A DNA stretch of 64,000 nt, taken from contig OW386290.2 in the NCBI GenBank assembly GCA_936432065.2, forward strand, positions 138,395,677 through 138,459,676, given 5' to 3'. Below are positions 21,965-32,690 of the stretch, one piece after another. This DNA comes from Rutpela maculata (Eukaryota; Arthropoda; Insecta; Coleoptera; Cerambycidae). A model generated the notes under the pieces. It was not told the origin of the DNA and made no database searches. It worked only from the letters and a program-made list of their open reading frames with translations. Made by a program: the position numbers and the translations under genes. Position 1 is the stretch's first letter; each line of letters opens with the position of its first letter.

Positions 21965-22624
21965 AAAATGATATAAATCTACATCTACCTTCTTTCTAAA
22001 TATTAATAGGTATTTATGAACATTAGCTACATATAGGCACCTACTTATGTAATTTTCTAATAATCTCCACCTACTTTGAATTGCTACTTCGCCACTCTCC
22101 GATGTAGTAGGATTTTACTGCAGTATGGAATTTTTTTTTATTGAATTAAATTTCATCGAGTGCACTAAATTCTATACCACTCACATGGAATATTTTAAGC
22201 CAGTTTTCTAGCAGCCACAAGCTGCACTCCTTTACATTTACATGTTATGAGCCACAGCAAAGTTGAGGGAGCAGGATCTTCCGTGGTTGTAACTGTTTTT
22301 TTCTTCTCAGCTTCTTTTTTGACGGTAGTGATGTTAGATTAATTTTATTCCTAGTCACTGTTCTTCTAAAACACGCATGACGAAGCGAATTCAATGACAT
22401 GTTTTCCTTCGTAGCATTTAAACGAGTAAACGTTAATTTTCAAAAAATTTCATCATATTTCCTTAGAGCTGCTACAATTTTCAAACAACTGACTATAGGA
22501 GAAAATAGTTGAAATAAAAGTTGTAGGAACTGTTATAACCTACAACATTGATATTACTATATGGGAGCAACGGGGACAGAAATAAATGAAAAATTTGCAG
22601 TGATGCACAAATTTTCACATTCTA
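21965..22624. other. No gene seen
   Basis: AT-rich, short random ORFs only. Confidence 0.45.
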
Positions 22625-23202
22625 GCCTCTGTAGATTGTAAATTATCACAGGACCACAAAAAAAAATGTCGTGAACGAGAATTAAAACCCACATTTCCTT
22701 ATGTTTTTCGGGGCACTGAATATGAATCTGATGTCAGAATAGCATGTTTGTGGATGAATTTTCGAGCTAGAGGTAAAAATTGGACGAAAATCGTGAAAAC
22801 TCGGGATTTGTTATATTTCCAGGATCGAAATGAATAGAAAAAATTTGAAGATATGGAAACATCATTTTTGGGAGAAAATACAGTATTTTTCAATGTATTC
22901 CATTAGTTGATGAGACCTCAGGTACGATGAATTCACTTTGGACCGCACTATTATACAAAATTTCCAAGGGTATTGCTTCCGACTGTGGTTTATAAATATA
23001 TTCATGTAGATTGATTTGGGATTGTACTTGTGTTCGCGGTGCTGAGGAGAACTGCACGCGCAGGAAGAACAATGAGAAGAGGCAGGAATTTTATCTTGTA
23101 TGGAACACTCAGCCTGTGGGATTGGACCCTTGCCAGAATCGACTTGTGATGAAACCTTTTGACGCTTACCTTCGGACACCTTGCACATCTTACAATCATC
23201 TT
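22625..23202 (-). repeat. Inverted repeat, left arm (partner 26450-26980)
   Basis: About 550 bp whose reverse complement matches 26450-26980 at roughly 80%. Shared landmarks are cagcaccgcgaacacaagta, ttgtataatagtgcggtcca, tactgtattttctcccaaaa and attcatccacaaacatgcta. On the minus strand an open reading (about 23200 to 22865) with a Cys-rich stretch (SSHCSSCACSS) is partly conserved in the other arm. That could mean coding origin, but it is not a family I recognise. Confidence 0.75.
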
Positions 23203-23203
23203 T

Positions 23204-23253
23204 TACTTCCACATCCAGTGGAAGTATAGTAACGACAAGAAAAATTGTGAAAA
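23204..23253 (-). mobile_element. ACTTCCAC-family repeat, copy E, 3' end only
   Basis: Reverse-strand copy of only the terminal hairpin and adjoining 25 bp (ttacttccacatccagtgga, then agtatagtaacgac). It abuts the end of the left inverted-repeat arm. Confidence 0.7.
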
Positions 23254-23703
23254 TTAAAAATACAGCAATCTAGAGATGATATTAAAAAAAAATAAAATAT
23301 AAAGAACATAAGTGGCAAATTTGTGGTGATCTTAAAATTACTTCCATGATTTTAGATCAACCGTAAGGATTTACAAAATATCCTTGGTTCCTTTTTGAAT
23401 CGATTAGTAGAGAAAGAAACAAACTCTACAAAAAAAAAATCAGGCCCACGCGATCGCGCCTCTTACCGGATGATAAGAATATAATAGGGCAACCACTGGT
23501 TGAATCCTCGAAAATTCTCCTTCCACTCCTGTATCTAAAATTAGTCACGATGAAGCAGTTTGTAAAAGCGCTTGATAAACTGCTTTGAATATTTGAGTCG
23601 AACATTCAGTCAGTTGTTGGAAGCCAAACTTAAGGAAGGAATTTTTGATGGACCCCAGATTCGAAAGATTTTGAAGGATGATATGTTCATTGATATGGAC
23701 TCC

Positions 23704-25935
23704 ACGCTATGAACTTCTTTTTCAAGAAAAAACAGTCAAGAAAATGGACTTGGATAAGCCCTGATGAAATTGTTCACGACGTGACAGTACTTGACAAATG
23801 TTCGATAGGCAGCGACCACAGACTAGTTAGAGCTAGAGTAGTATTAAATTTGAAAAGGGAAAGGAGAAAGATGATAACCAAACAGAATACACAGAAATGG
23901 ACCTCAATCGAAGACACAGAAAGATACAGAAACCCAATTGAGACAAATCTGAGAAACCCGGAAGACCAAGAGCAAAGAGAACAAAATGTCGAAGAGATGA
24001 ATGAGCGGATTGTCAATGTGCCGATGGACGCTCAAAAACGTTATAAAACTAACAATGCAGGAAAAAACGAGAAACTATCAGAAACCACAAAACGTCTTAT
24101 GAGAGAACGGAGAAACTTAAAAGACAAGCACTCAACGAACTTCGTTAGACTGCGAGAACTAAATAGAAACATATCTAAAGCCATTGGAAAAGATGTACGA
24201 AAGTTCAACACAGACAAAATCGCTAAAGTCATAGAAGATAACAAGAATATGAAAGTTCTGAGGAGAAATCTGAGTGTAGGAAAGAAAGACATCTACAAAT
24301 TAAAAAACAAGCACGGCAACCTAACAACAAACAGAAGCGACATCCTGAAAATAGTAGAAAACTTCTACAGGGAACCATATACGAGACGAGAAGAAAACGT
24401 AAGTTATTATCCCAGAAGTGCGGAATCAAGGGTCCGAAGACCCACCAGATATCACAACAGACAAGGTACAAACTGCTTTATCGGCAATGAAGAATTGCAA
24501 AGCTCCTGGAGACGACCAAATAGTGATCGAGGTTATTAAAGCAGGGGGAGAAGCTATTAAGAGCGCCCTAAGTACACTTTTTACGGAATGTCTAAGAAGA
24601 GGGACGACTCCATCCCAATTGAACAACGCGGTTATTGTCATAATGCATAAAAAAGGAGATATTTCAAACCTGAACAACTATAGACCTATTAGTCTCTTGT
24701 CACATATATATAAGCTCTTTATGAAAATAATAGCAAACCGCTTAACACCCAAATTAGACTTTTACCAGCCGCGAGAGCAGGCAGGCTTCCGAACTGGGTA
24801 CGGGACAAACGACCATCTTCAAGTTATAAAGAGCCTCATTGAAAAGTCTATTGAATACAATAAACCGCTCATGCTGATATTCGTCGACTATGAAAACGCA
24901 TTTGACACGGCAGACCAGAAATTTATGCTAAAAGCTCTAGCGGAAAGTAGGGTCGACCACAGATACGCAACACTGATAGGTAACATCTACAAAAACGCAA
25001 CTGCTTGAGTCCGACTTCGTGAAGACACCAACAAATTCCCCATTGGTCGAGGGGTACGTCAAGGCGACATTTTATCACCAAAGTATTCACAGCGCTACTG
25101 GAGCTTATGTGCAAAAGAGTAAATTGGGATCGAAAAGGCATCAACATAGATGGAGAATATCTAAATCATTTGCGCTTTGCTGACGACATCGTACTGATAG
25201 CGGACAATGCAAAAGACGCCAGTGAAGTGCTAAGAAGCATGTACGAAGCAAGTCGGTTTAAAAATCAATTTCCAAAAATCCCCGTTTATGATAAACCTCG
25301 TCCTCAGTGACAATATATATGTGGGTGGATCTAAGATCGAACAGGTAATGTCGTATAAATACCTAGGGCATGAAATTCAGATAAGCCGAGATAACCAAAC
25401 CTGCGAAATCTACAGAAGGATAGGACTGGCATGGGCAGCCTTTGGTAAATTGAGGGATGTTCTTAAGGCAGATATCCCAATGAGCCTTAAACGAAAGGTA
25501 TATGACCAATGCGTTCTCCCAGTAATGACTTACGGGGCGGAAACTTTAACGTTGACGAAGAAAGCAATTTGCAAAATAAGAGTCGCTCAGAGAGCAATGG
25601 AACGATCGATGTTGGGTATATCCCTGAGGAATCGAATATCAAACGAAATCATAAGGCAGAGAACAGGCGTAACAGATGCCATAGAGAGAATAACTTCCCT
25701 AAAATGGAACTGGGCAGGTCATGTTGCAAGGTTCAGCGTCAGTCGATGGACTAAGAGGATCGTGGAGTTGAGACCTAGACAAGGGGCTTATCGAAGTAGA
25801 GGCCGACCCCCCACGCGGTGGATGGACGGTTGCAGGGAAATTGGATACAGACGGCATAAGACAGGAATCGATGGAAATATTTACGGGAGGCATATGTCCA
25901 GCAGTGGACGCAAATTGCTGGATTGCTGGATGATG
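23704..25935 (+). mobile_element. RTE-type non-LTR retrotransposon, 5'-truncated, decayed
   Basis: The reading starts in the C-terminal part of an AP endonuclease (KKQSRKWTWISPD, then SIGSDHRLVRARV, 23709-23850). A basic linker follows, then reverse transcriptase: KNCKAPGDDQ, NYRPISLLSHIYKL, FVDYENAFDT, GVRQGDILSP and FADDIVLIAD (FADD at 25176-25187, catalytic pair intact). The C-terminal RTE-type region has YKYLGHEI, LPVMTYGAETL, QRAMERSMLG and WNWAGHVAR. It is broken by frameshifts near 24415, 25080 and 25255 and a TGA at 25006-25008. The 3' end is ...gctggatgatgatg, the usual short TGA/ATG-type tail of RTE elements. Target duplication: atgttcattgatatggactcc (23683-23703) against atgttcattataacgatgac... 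(25936-25958). Upstream endonuclease is lost by 5' truncation. Confidence 0.88.
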
Positions 25936-26022
25936 ATGTTCATTATAACGATGACTCCAAAAGAGAAAGATTCATGGAAAAGCTTTAAGGCAGTAGTCCA
26001 TCAGTTCCTAGAGAATCATAGA

Positions 26023-26048
26023 AATGATGACTACTAATGATGACTACT
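26023..26048 (+). repeat. 13-bp perfect tandem duplication
   Basis: aatgatgactact occurs twice head to tail. Thirteen is not a multiple of three, so the duplication by itself shifts the reading frame of the KRYQGRW-family pseudogene between ...ENHRNDDY and VAEMIKNYQK. Confidence 0.85.
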
Positions 26049-26449
26049 AAAGCATTGTAGCTGAGATGATCAAGAATTACCAAAAATTACATTTCCCTGA
26101 CTCGTATCTAAGTTATTTCCCTGACAATCTAGGTGAATTCAGTGAAGAGCAAGGGGAGCGAGATCAAGATATCAAGGAAATGGAGAAACGGTATCAAGGA
26201 AGATGGAATATCAATATAATGGCAGACTTTTGTTGGTCATTAAAGAGAGAAACAGTCCAAGAGGCACATGAACGAAAAAGATATCTATTGCGTAGATCAT
26301 TCGATGATAAAAGAGTCAGGAAACTAGCAAAAAATAACTGATCTCCAAATTTAGAGGAATGCGTTTTGATAAACGAATTCAGTCACTACACTGAAAATAG
26401 AAAGATAAATTCAGACCGATAAATGTCGAAACGCTGAATTAAAAAGGTC

Positions 26450-26980
26450 GTCCGAAGCTAAGCGTCAAAAGGTTTCTTCACAAGTCGATGCCGGCAAGGG
26501 TCCAATCTCACAGTCTGAGTGTTCCATACAATCCTGAGATATAATTCCCGCCTCTTCTCATTGTTCTTTCCGTGTGTGCAGTTCTGCTCAGCACCGCGAA
26601 CACAAGTACAATCCCGAATAAATCTACATGAACATGTTTATAAATCACTGCTGGGAGCAATGTTCTCGGAAATTTTGTATAATAGTGCGGTCCAAAGTAA
26701 ACTCACCGTACATGAGGCTCTATCAAGTAATGCAATACATTGGAAAATACTGTATTTTCTCCCAAAAATGATATTTCCACGTCTCTCAAATTTTCTGTAT
26801 TCATTTCGAACCTGGAAATATTTCAAACCAATATTTTTTATGATCTTCGTCCAATTTTGACCTCTAGCTCGAAAATTCATCCACAAACATGCTATTCCGA
26901 AAAACATAAAAAAGTGGGTCTTAAATCTCGCTCACGAAATTCTTTTTGTGGACCTGTGATTATTAACAGTAGAGAAAAAT
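26450..26980 (+). repeat. Inverted repeat, right arm (partner 22625-23202)
   Basis: Follows the pseudogene 3' end by about 110 bp and matches the left arm in reverse orientation. Differences include a short deletion where the left arm has tgacatcagattcatattca. Presumably the sequence downstream of the KRYQGRW family, duplicated and inverted at the other side of the block. Confidence 0.75.
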
Positions 26981-28425
26981 TGTTTTAAAAAAACCTGTCG
27001 ATTTTTTTATTCTGTCACATTGGTTATAACAAATTTTAGATTAGAGCTAACAGTAAAGAGCGTAATTTTTTCAGCATGACGGCCGTAGGGGCAATAATAT
27101 TTTTGTAGAAAATTTGAATTAGTGATTGTGGCAATCCCCCTTACATTACATATAAAAAAATGAGGCAATTTTTCCTTTATTTCTCTAAAGGCTGTATTAT
27201 TAGTAAAAGTTAACATCTATACAAAGTTTGATTGGTTCTCTAATATTTTCCTTTATACTGCAAATTTTATTTTATATTTTGTAGATTGTTCAAGGGGTCG
27301 CTTGGCCCTGGGTTGGCCTTTTTTCACCTCGACCTAAAAGGTCTTTTGTGAATCAATATTTTATGCTTACTACATTTATAGATTACCACAATAGTTTAGT
27401 AGAGATCTAGAGATTTTTTCTTTCTGTGCCTCTTTTAAAAAATGGAATTTTGGAAATTATTTGCCCTATCTACCTAATTAGTAATGCAGAATTAATTATT
27501 ATAATTTTGGAATTAAATCAAACCGGCGACATAAATAAGAGACAATAACGAGACAGCCATTATTTATTCAAGGAGAGTTCATCATTTATCAATGCCATTA
27601 CGCACCTCGAATTCCCGCATCAATTGGAATTCCTGAAGTGTTAAGTGATTCCATTTAATATACATTTTTTATAAAATATACAATGCAACAAACTAAAAAA
27701 AACTAAAAGTTTGTTATTTAAGTATAATGTTTCCACTTATTGTTTGCTCAATTTGTACGTGCCTAAAATATATATATTAAAAGATTATATCCACAATTAA
27801 ATGTGTAATTATTTTACACTTCGATTCACACCGTTTGATCCTGGTGATTTAATAAAATAAGCATTTAAATGGTATAATTTGCTTAGGGGGAAAATACGAA
27901 TACAAAAAATAGTCGTCGACAAATAATCGTGCATATCGTGCATATCCTGCAAATTGCCAAATTATTATTTGTTAAGTATGTGATTACTCTCTTATTATCA
28001 ACAATTTACCAATAGTGAAGAAGTGGCACTGTTGGAGATTGGAGACAAGGTAATATATACAAAACTTGTCTAATGATGAAGAAAAGTAGAAAAATAATCG
28101 ACGACTAGACATGCAGTCAGATAGAATCAACACAAACTACACTTCACAAAAACCTTCAGGGTATACAGGGAATAAGGCAACTTTTTTTTTTCGGGGTGGA
28201 AATTCTTTATGGACACCTGAACGATAGTGTGGGACTCACTAAAACCACCCCTCTTCAGTGTATGATGTATCCTGGAACCGCTCTCGCTTCTCTTCAGGAT
28301 ACACATCAATCGTTATTGAATGTATAGATGTTGTTATTTTTTTCCCGTGCCTTTGTTCCCTGTATCCCCTCTAGTTGTGCAGAGAGTATAGGTATAGGGA
28401 ATAAGGCAACTACGAAGATATTCAA
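26981..28425. other. No gene seen; short inverted and direct repeats
   Basis: AT-rich. gtcgtcgac near 27912 and gtcgatt-type sequence near 28097 (aataatcgacgactag) form a small inverted pair about 190 bp apart. The phrase agggaataaggcaac occurs at 28158-28172 and again at 28396-28410, directly before the retrotransposon relic. No coding sequence is supported. Confidence 0.45.
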
Positions 28426-29380
28426 ATGATACCATATGGTATACCGGCGGATCAAAAACGTCAAGAAATACTGAAGCAGAGGTTACGGGGGACCAACCAA
28501 AAAAAGACATTAGTTTGAACCTGGACAGTACCGCAACAGTGTTCCAAGCAGAAGTCACAGCTGTAGAAATATTTGCAAGAGAAATTATATGGAGATCATA
28601 CATCGACAAAAGAATCCGTATCATCACTGACAACCAAGCAGCTCTCAAAGCTCTGGATGTAGTAGAGATAGGTTCCAAAATGGAAAAAGACTGCCTTAAT
28701 CACCTGACGAAATTGATGGAACACAACAGTGAACAACTGGAGTGGACGCGAGGACAACAGAGCAGTAAAGGTAATTAAAAAGTGAATAAATTGGCCAAAG
28801 AAATCGCAAAAACAGCCCTGATGGGACTCAAGCCAACTTGCGAGATATCATCAGGGGTGTCGCTAGGGTTTTTTTTGGGAGGGGGAGTAATAATTCCCAA
28901 CTTTCATTACAGAAATTTTCCCAACTCCTCAAAAAAAAAGTCTCCAAAATAAAAATTGATGAGCGGGAGGGGGGGGGGGGGGTGAGATTTTTATCAAATT
29001 CTCCCAACTTGAAGCTTGAATTTGCAACTCAACCACGATATTGTGATACCCCTGGATATCAAATAATACCTCAAAAGGACTGGTAAATGATCAGAAACAC
29101 AACTTGTCTTCGACTGGGGCGCGAGGGAGGAGACAGTCACGTATGTTCATCACTGGGGGACCATCAAAGACAAAGACCAAAGAATTGCTAAAGCTGAGCA
29201 GGAAACAGCTAAGATGTGCAGTGGGCATCCTAACAACAGGATCTTGCACACTAGATAGACACCTAACCAATATAGTGGTGAGAGACAATCCATAGTGCAG
29301 GATGTGTGGTGAGGATGAGGACACTCCTCACCATATATTATGTGAATACCCAGCCTTCGTGACGGGAAGCACACAGTTGT
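28426..29380 (+). pseudogene. Non-LTR retrotransposon relic: RNase H and zinc-knuckle end
   Basis: From 28428 one frame reads DTIWYTGGSKTSRN, then TATVFQAEVTAVEIF, IRIITDNQAALKALDVV and LEWTRGQQ. This is the RNase H domain of an I/R1/Jockey-group element. The first catalytic Asp (TDGS) is Gly here (ggc at 28446-28448). After a stop the reading continues VNKLAKEIAKTALMGLKP and CEIS, is cut by a 203-bp MITE, and resumes with LKLSRKQLRCAVGILTTG, DRHLTN, CRMCGEDEDTPHHILC and EYPAF. That last part is the CCHC-like end of such elements. The rest of the element (endonuclease and RT) is absent. Confidence 0.82.
28852..29054. mobile_element. Short hAT-type MITE with 8-bp TSD, inside the RNase H relic
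   Basis: Ends are CAGGGGTGTC (28852) and GATACCCCTG (29054). Flanks are GATATCAT (28844-28851) and GATATCAA (29055-29062), an 8-bp target duplication with one mismatch. CAGGGG ends with 8-bp duplications are typical of hAT elements. The interior has a G homopolymer of about 14 near 28969-28982 and A-runs, and no coding sequence. Confidence 0.8.
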
Positions 29381-29709
29381 AACTTTTCTGTAAGATGTAA
29401 AACTAGATCTTTGATTCAATCTAAAAACACTTTTCACATTGTTGTAGATTTAGCTCTGTTTCACCTCTGCTCTTATCCACGAAATATTTTTTTCTCCGAT
29501 TATCACCAACAGTGGTCTACTTCTTTGTAAAAAAAACTATTTTAATAGACACCTGGACGAGGAATGCATCTTATACCTTTCACATTTCCTGATGTTTATC
29601 TGTATATTGCTCGTGTTAGGCTGTATTGCCTGTGCTAAGTTACGTTGCGTTAAATATGTTTGTTATTTTTGCTATTTTGACAACAGTCTGTGGTGTATAA
29701 CGTGCCCGT

Positions 29710-31220
29710 CACAGTAGGCTAGAACCACCTTTAAATGAAATATGCATGCACTCTCTTAATTCCTACGGGAAATGGTAGCTTTATCTGTCCTGAAACAATT
29801 GCCGTAAAATCTAAAATCATTCCCTTGGCCGTTTTCTAGAAAATTCACTTTTATTTTTTTTTTTTTCTGAAAACTGATTTTTTGCATTGATAAGCTTGTT
29901 AAAATGTCAATCAAGAAAGTAAAATTGAACATTCCAATACAAATTTCAACAAGAAACCGTCATGCTCGACAACTCCAGACGTTTTGATAATAATCGGGTT
30001 ATATAAACTTTCCAAGTAGTCAATTTAGACAAAATCATTAGATCTATTCCTATGTTATTTTGAATGACAGCAGTTTTTGTCTACCAATATATCCGTAACC
30101 AATGAATAACATTACTAGTTGCGTAACTGGATTTACTATAGGGAAATCCAAGCGCCTCTATTAGCCATCTGAGTAGACTTTCCATTCGCTTCGCGCCAGA
30201 TAACGGGTGAGTATGAGAACAATACCACCGCCGATGAAGACAACCCACAGAAGAGACATTACGATAACCCAACCACCCACCCACTACCCTGCAGGTATCG
30301 GACGAAATGCCATCCAGTACCCGTAGTCACCTAGCTCCGTGCAGATCGAAAGTGCTACCAAAGCACTTAGGTCTGTACTTCCTCGAGCTACATAGCTCAT
30401 TCCTACCTAACCGATGATCCGGATGGCAGGATGTCAATTGACATTGACATTGACAAAAGTACCCCAAAGTTTCCGAACAGACAGATGACTACCTCGGGAG
30501 TGACAAGCTGGCGAAGAAAGATCATCAAGACAGAAGAGCGCCAGAAGATAAAGGCTTTAGCCAGCAAGGTCCAACAGGCCAGGACCCGGGGAGGTGGGCC
30601 GAAATCATCCACAACGCTCACATTTGTGAGTGGGGTTAATGTAAAGTAAGCTCGCCCACCCCGTACGAGGCCGGCCCAGGTCTACAGCGATGTACTAGGG
30701 TCAAGAGCAGTAGTCCTGCTCGACCTTAAATATCTGAGACCGTCATCACTGCCAAAGAATATTGGCTTCGCTCGGTCAATTACTCTTTAGACTTCACTAG
30801 GCAAACAATGCAAGACTCCAAGAGTGAAAATTTTCTGTGACCATGATTAAAATCAAAGAAATCATGCAAAATGCAAATACAATGCAAATCATCCAAGAAT
30901 GCACAATGAAAATAGATATTGTCTTTGACTATTTTATAAACGTAAGAATCACGGATTGAAGAAGATAACTGATACTTAACAGATAGGTTGTTTAAAATAT
31001 GTCCGGGTATTCAGAGGCTTCAAAAATGTAGTAGATTTTTGTTTTTATCAATGCAAAAAATTAGTTTAAAAAAAAAAAAAAGTGAATTTTCTAGAAAACG
31101 GCCAAGGGAATGATTTCAGATTTTACAGGAATTGTTTCGGGACAGATAAAGCTACCATTTCCCGTAGGAATTGAGAGAGTGCATGCATATTTCATTTAAA
31201 GATGGTTCTAGCCCACTGTG
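29710..31220. mobile_element. Foldback element with CACAGTR ends, 1.5 kb
   Basis: Left arm 29710-29900 begins CACAGTAGGCTAGAACC; right arm 31038-31220 ends GGTTCTAGCCCACTGTG. Arms of about 185 bp are highly complementary, including a shared gcatgcactctcttaattcc. The flank CCGT is repeated at 29706-29709 and 31221-31224, a 4-bp target duplication. CAC-initial termini with short duplications occur in CMC/Chapaev-type and Transib elements; the heptamer also resembles a recombination signal. The 1.1-kb interior (30060-30830) is clearly GC-richer than the arms and holds a 72-codon ORF at 30431-30649 of no recognised family. Confidence 0.75.
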
Positions 31221-31989
31221 CCGTCTATTAAAATAAGGTAGTAGACGCTTGTCAGATACGAAGCTGACAATTTGGAAAATTCTGATTACTTTTGAAAAAT
31301 GTTCACGAGCTAAAAAGCTTATTAAATATTGTTGCCGTAGAGTTAGGATCGTAAATATAGAAACCACATTGAGTATAGTCCTGCAGTTCACAACATTTCT
31401 GTGTGCAAATATTTGCACAGAGAAAATTCTTTATAAACCACCCCTTACTTGGGTGTATAAGAAGCAATAAAGCTTAGGTGGCCACCCCCTACCTTCTACG
31501 ATTTCTCAGTATGACGCCATTGGAGATGGCCGCCATTACTCCACTACCCTTCTGTTAAACTAAGCGTTTTAGCGAAAATGGTAAGATTACTGAAAGTGTT
31601 CAGCGTTAAATTGTCTACAAGTTTGCTTCTAACCATTGTCTTGATATTTCAAACCATTAATTAAGAAAATTTACTTTTTCATATTTTAGAATCATAAATG
31701 TTAGATTTCGTAATTTTAGCACTAAACTAACTTTAATTCAGCCAGATCAAAGTACTTGTTTTATAATAGACCTTATGAACTGTTTGAGAAAGGTGGTAAC
31801 AAGGCAAAAAAAACAGTGATGTTCCCACTTCTTACTTTGCGTTTAAGTTCCCACTTTTAGCTGGTGCTTCCAGCATAGACCAGTTATCAAGTGAGTTCTC
31901 CTAAAGACTCTGAACATCTATCGAGGCAAAAAATAATGTCATATTATTTTCTAAAACATCATCAGAAATTAATCTACCAGTTCGAATGG
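31221..31989. other. No confirmed gene; promoter-like patch and a small palindrome
   Basis: gtgcaaatatttgcac is a perfect 16-bp palindrome at about 31402-31417. Around 31513-31540 the sequence cgccattggagatggccgcc resembles CCAAT and YY1-type elements. An ATG directly followed by GTAAG is at 31578-31585, with a possible acceptor (ttcatattttag) near 31690. No protein could be followed across it. Confidence 0.3.
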
Positions 31990-32690
31990 AAACTTTCTGG
32001 CTCTCCGCTGCAAACACACTGTTACTACAAAAACGAATAACACACAGTTTCTAACCAGACCCATTCGTTAGCTTCGTGTGTTAAGTGCATTTTAAGCTTC
32101 ACCGGATTAGAGTCAGCTGCATGGGTATTAAAAATGGCGTTGAAAAATCAGTACGTACCATGGACAAATTTCTAATATAAGAAGCACACTTTAGGATGAT
32201 GATCCATGCAGGTAACGCGGCAAGTAAAGGGCTAAAGAAAATTGTGTTAGCAAGTGCTGATAGAGACATCTTGGTCCCGGCTCTATTTCACTGGAAAATA
32301 TTCCACACTCTAGGAGTGAATGAAATTTGGATAAGAACTGGAGTTAGTGACCCAACAAGACTCATTCCAATCCACATGTTAGCTGAAACTCTGACACAAC
32401 ACATGTGCCAGGCATTACCAGCACTTCATGGTGTTTCTAGTGCTGACTATACGAGCAAGTTTGGATACCAACAAAAAAACTAGTTGGCTGTAATACTGAC
32501 CAGTGTTTGAACTAGTACTTAGTACAATTGTTGAAGAAAGTCTTGTCTTGCAGTCAGGCTATGAAAGTACCTCCATGGGAAAATGTTTCTGATGATGACC
32601 TTCCCCCCAACAAGTACCAGTGCAGAGGGACATCTTCTTCGTGCTTTCTTCCACACCTATTTAATGATACACTACATCGGCGAGTACGCG
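31990..32690 (+). pseudogene. PIN-CXC family pseudogene 5
   Basis: The plus-strand frame around 32181-32480 reads EAHFRMMIHAGNAASKG, then KKIVLASADRDILVPALFHW, EIWIRTGVSDPTRLIPIHML and ALPALHGVSSADYTSKFGY. This is the acidic core and following region of the PIN-CXC family in a variant where the 'IHKLAE...LPA.HALTGCDTTSKFG' part is evident. Stops lie at 32178-32180 (TAA) and 32481-32483 (TAG). In the same phase the reading resumes as TFPPTSTSAEGHLLRAFFHT (about 32598-32657), the LPPTS block. Several stops separate the two, and the WGW/CXC end is missing. The region upstream (31990-32175) is readable in the same frame but not confidently assigned. It belongs to a different subfamily from the copy at 5717-6720. 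Confidence 0.75.

Larger units (their letters stand above)
23430..26340 (+). pseudogene. Pseudogene of the GPQIR/KRYQGRW family, split by an RTE element
   Basis: Left part (23430-23703): RPTRSRLLPDDKNIIGQPLV, then KILLPLLYLKLVTMKQFVKA. A frame change near 23582 is followed by FEYLSRTF, LLEAKLKEGIFDGPQIRKIL and KDDMF. Right part (25936-26340): FIITMTPKEKDSWKSFKAVV, a 13-bp tandem duplication that shifts frame, then LHFPDSYLSYFPDNLGEFSE, MEKRYQGRW and ADFCWSLKR, ending at a stop. Between them sits a 2.2-kb retrotransposon. From memory, proteins with the order PLV..KILLPPLH.KLG, GPQIR, HSHLDYFPENLG and EKRYQGRW are a multicopy, uncharacterised arthropod family of probable transposon origin. No biochemical role is known to me. 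With the insertion removed the two halves join in register across the target duplication. Confidence 0.75.

Noticed and set aside
22862..23212. Minus-strand 116-codon ORF as a host gene
   Set aside because: It lies within a duplicated inverted arm and is only partly conserved in the other arm, with a stop; no family recognised.
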